Source of the DNA: an uncultured Bdellovibrionales bacterium
GTDB taxonomy: Bacteria; Bdellovibrionota; Bdellovibrionia; Bdellovibrionales; Bdellovibrionaceae
DNA: 64,000 nucleotides
Assembly (NCBI GenBank): GCA_903926205.1
Contig: CAIYID010000087.1
Coordinates: forward strand, 32,820 to 96,819
Reading direction: 5' to 3'
The translations under genes and the position numbers were made by a program. The notes beneath the pieces were generated by a model, which saw only the letters and a program-made list of their open reading frames with translations, was not told the DNA's origin and ran no database searches. Positions 62,634 to 64,000 of the stretch are shown in pieces. How positions within the stretch are numbered: position 1 is the first letter of the stretch; each line of letters starts with the position of its first letter.

Positions 62634-63080
62634 ATGACAAGAGTCAGAGATATTCTCAATGAGAAGGCAATTAAGGGTGTTTTTTCTATCAGTCCAACAG
62701 CGACGGTGACTGAGGCTCTTACAATGTTAGGAGAGCACAATGTGGGGGCATTGGTGGCGATGGATGAGGGGATGCCTGTTGGCATCATCAGTGAGCGGGA
62801 TCTCTTAAGAAAAGCAATCCGCAGTGGTTTATGTGAGTTGGAAGATAAAAAAGTGGCTGACGTGATGACTCGAAATGTAATCATTGGTTTGCCTGAAGAT
62901 GAAGTGTCCTACGTGGCCTCGATCATGATTAGAAACGAAGTGAGACATCTTCCGATCATCCAGAATAAGGAGATCGTGGGACTTGTTTCTATAGGGGATG
63001 TTGTTTACTCGCAAATTTCAGATGAAAAGTTTGAAAACCGGATGCTTCATGACTACATCGAAGGAAAATATCCGGGATAA
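62634..63080 (+). CDS. CBS-domain pair protein
   Basis: 148 residues from MTRVRDILNEKA with GGGGGGTGGG just before the ATG; a GTG two codons earlier is less likely. Two CBS domains: about 5-65 (TVTEALTMLGEHNVGALVA) and about 75-135 (VADVMTRNVIIGLPED, HLPIIQNKEIVGLVSIGDVV). CBS pairs bind adenosyl nucleotides and act as energy or ligand sensors. No attached effector domain, so it works in trans or by interaction. Confidence 0.88.
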   Translation: MTRVRDILNEKAIKGVFSISPTATVTEALTMLGEHNVGALVAMDEGMPVGIISERDLLRKAIRSGLCELEDKKVADVMTRNVIIGLPEDEVSYVASIMIRNEVRHLPIIQNKEIVGLVSIGDVVYSQISDEKFENRMLHDYIEGKYPG

Positions 63081-63145
63081 GACGAGGAGCCCGTAACTAG
63101 TGAAAAAACTTGATACTTTTATTCTGATTGTTTAGACGTTAGGTG

Positions 63146-63364
63146 ATGAAACCTAATTTTGATGATTTGATAAAAATAGCAAATTTTAAAATGCCCTACG
63201 GGAAATTCAAGGGTTTGGTTTTGATCGATTTACCTGAGCCCTACATTGTGTGGTTTTACAATCAAGGTTTTCCAGAGGGTGAGCTTGGTCGTTTGCTAGC
63301 GCAGGTTTATGAAATTAAAGTGAATGGTCTTGAATATTTATTTAATAAACTACGTGAAACTTAA
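63146..63364 (+). CDS. DUF3820 family small protein
   Basis: 72 residues from an ATG, with AGGTG directly upstream. The family pattern is visible: MPYGKFKGLVLIDLPEPYIVW (split by eye), GFPEGELGRLL and the C-terminal LEYLFNKL. The DUF3820 family is sometimes labelled a putative quorum-sensing regulator, without firm evidence. It stands alone; the following 63365-63567 region holds no supported feature. Confidence 0.75.
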   Translation: MKPNFDDLIKIANFKMPYGKFKGLVLIDLPEPYIVWFYNQGFPEGELGRLLAQVYEIKVNGLEYLFNKLRET

Positions 63365-63567
63365 GAGTTTTAGGTTCAGTGGATAATGTAAATATTTCAT
63401 TGTTATCTTCGATTGCATTTTTCTTGATTAGAAAATTTGATGGTAGAAGCCCTTTTTACCATTTTATCTGTCAAAAATTCTGACTCTTTTTGTTTTAATG
63501 AAATTCAATTAGATTGTGGATTATCAAACCACCGAGCCGCCAAGTAGGGGAAATTAATCTCACACAG

Positions 63568-63879
63568 ATGGTGTTGGTACTTTGGATGATGATGGTACAG
63601 TTCTTTATATTTCTAGGTTTGATATTTCCTTTTAGTCTTCGAGCTGACTGGACGATTCAAGACTATAGTTCCAATTACTTGCCTTATTTTAATTCGACCT
63701 TTGAAAGAGATTTATTTAATTTACAAAAAGGATTGCATATTTCCGGCTTCGCACCGGAAATTCCTACTGATTTTAAAAATCCGTATTATGGAAAAACGTC
63801 GTTTATGCTTCCTGAAGAGAATGCTCCGTGGGCGGGTAATTATTTTTCAATGGTAAAAGGGGGGACTTGTCCCACCTAG
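63568..63879 (+). pseudogene. Truncated exported protein (C-terminal end probably lost)
   Basis: Starting from ATG 63568 or 63586, a signal peptide (FFIFLGLIFPFSLRA) leads to about 75 residues: DYSSNYLPYFNST, FERDLFNLQKGLHISGFAPE, and finally PWAGNYFSMVKGG before four odd residues and a TAG. The sequence ends in mid-domain style and is followed at once by a structured region and a new ORF. Disruption by an insertion is likely but not proven; a short natural protein is the alternative. Confidence 0.4.
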
Positions 63880-64000
63880 TCGTTAGGGTTTGAAAGTCGG
63901 GTTCCCCAGGATATTATCCTGGAACGACTAAATTCTCTCCGAATGAGAAAGGAACCCAAATGAAGAAAACCAATATTACGAACATAAGTCAATTGAGCCA
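63862..64000 (+). mobile_element. Possible left end of an insertion element with a structured leader RNA
   Basis: From 63862, GGGACTTGTCCC forms a hairpin. TAGTCGTT (63877-63884) pairs with AACGACTA (63923-63930), CCAGGATA (63906-63913) with TATCCTGG (63915-63922), TTCTC (63933-63937) with GAGAA (63945-63949), and GGGTTCC (63899-63905) with GGAACCC (63951-63957), the last crossing the first as a pseudoknot. An ORF begins three bases later. IS110-type elements place a guide RNA here; identity is unproven. Confidence 0.3.
63960..64000 (+). CDS. Start of a new ORF running off the window
   Basis: ATG at 63960 begins MKKTNITNISQLS and remains open to the last base (13 codons). GGAACCC precedes it but is also the 3' arm of a stem. 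Too short to assign; IS110-like transposases can start in this style, which is only a suggestion. Confidence 0.3.
   Translation, partial: MKKTNITNISQLS

Noticed and set aside
63877..63957. HDV-like self-cleaving ribozyme (the crossing stems have the right order for P1, P2, P3 and P4).
   Set aside because: The innermost stem is 8 bp with a 1-base loop instead of about 3 bp with a long loop, the P1-P2 joiner is far too long, and no catalytic C is visible in the last joiner.

Overview
This window looks like the chromosome of a predatory-bacterium relative in the Bdellovibrionota (Bdellovibrio / Pseudobdellovibrio type). The assignment is by inference: base composition is AT-leaning, genes are densely packed on both strands, ATG, GTG and TTG starts are all used, and informational genes sit among many lineage-specific signal-peptide proteins, orphan PAS histidine kinases, CHASE2 cyclases, receiver and HD-GYP proteins and coiled-coil proteins. 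No rRNA, CRISPR array or prophage was seen. One tRNA (Val, GAC) is present.

Layout. 1-6.2 kb: the 3' end of a GMC oxidoreductase, an orphan PAS histidine kinase, and four unrecognised envelope or regulatory genes on the minus strand. 6.3-14 kb: a translation and RNA-processing block (prfC, ffh, rpsP, khpA, rimM, trmD, a second SPOUT methyltransferase, rplS, rnhB, yraN). 14-21 kb: an LptD-like outer-membrane protein translationally coupled to a CHASE2 adenylate/guanylate cyclase, then a STAS protein and a coiled-coil protein. 21-26.6 kb: a VKOR-DsbA fusion, a long ChaN-like protein, HU, and a TPR/FecR-like pair. 26.7-33.3 kb: a large charged coiled-coil protein, pyruvate kinase, a cyclic-nucleotide-binding protein with a probably leaderless mRNA, a thiolase, and a DUF4097-like secreted protein. 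33.3-39.3 kb: a signalling cluster with a Zn-motif acidic protein, a degenerate HD-GYP protein, CheX, CheY, a receiver-HD-GYP protein and a receiver-less CheB. 39.4-52.3 kb: a mostly housekeeping plus-strand run (miaB, BFN nuclease-like, HAD, gamma carbonic anhydrase, guaB, guaA, dnaE, two FlgT/CsgG-like envelope genes, lipB, tRNA-Val). 52.5-57.6 kb: a stress-type accessory cluster with an SPW membrane protein, a His/Cys-rich SHOCT membrane protein, an 871-residue phosphoribosyltransferase-hydrolase-erythromycin esterase fusion, and a Na+/H+ antiporter. 57.7-64 kb: small conserved genes (YggU, endonuclease I, RRM protein, SlyD-like FKBP, YaiI, a second PAS kinase, a CBS protein, DUF3820). At the right edge an apparently truncated secreted protein runs into a strongly structured, pseudoknot-capable sequence and a new ORF, possibly the left end of a mobile element.

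Functional threads. (1) Translation is served by ribosomal proteins, their maturation factors, SRP and RF3 in one block; the khpA ribosome-binding site can be sequestered by an upstream complement. (2) Cyclic-nucleotide signalling is represented by a CHASE2 cyclase and a cNMP-binding protein. Phosphorelay and chemotaxis-like control is represented by two orphan kinases, CheX, CheY, CheB and two HD-GYP-type proteins. (3) Envelope biogenesis appears in LptD-like, VKOR-DsbA and FlgT-like genes and several signal-peptide proteins. (4) Purine nucleotide synthesis (guaBA) is directly joined to replication (dnaE). The most unusual items are the triple-domain fusion cluster, the structured right-edge element, and the khpA leader switch.
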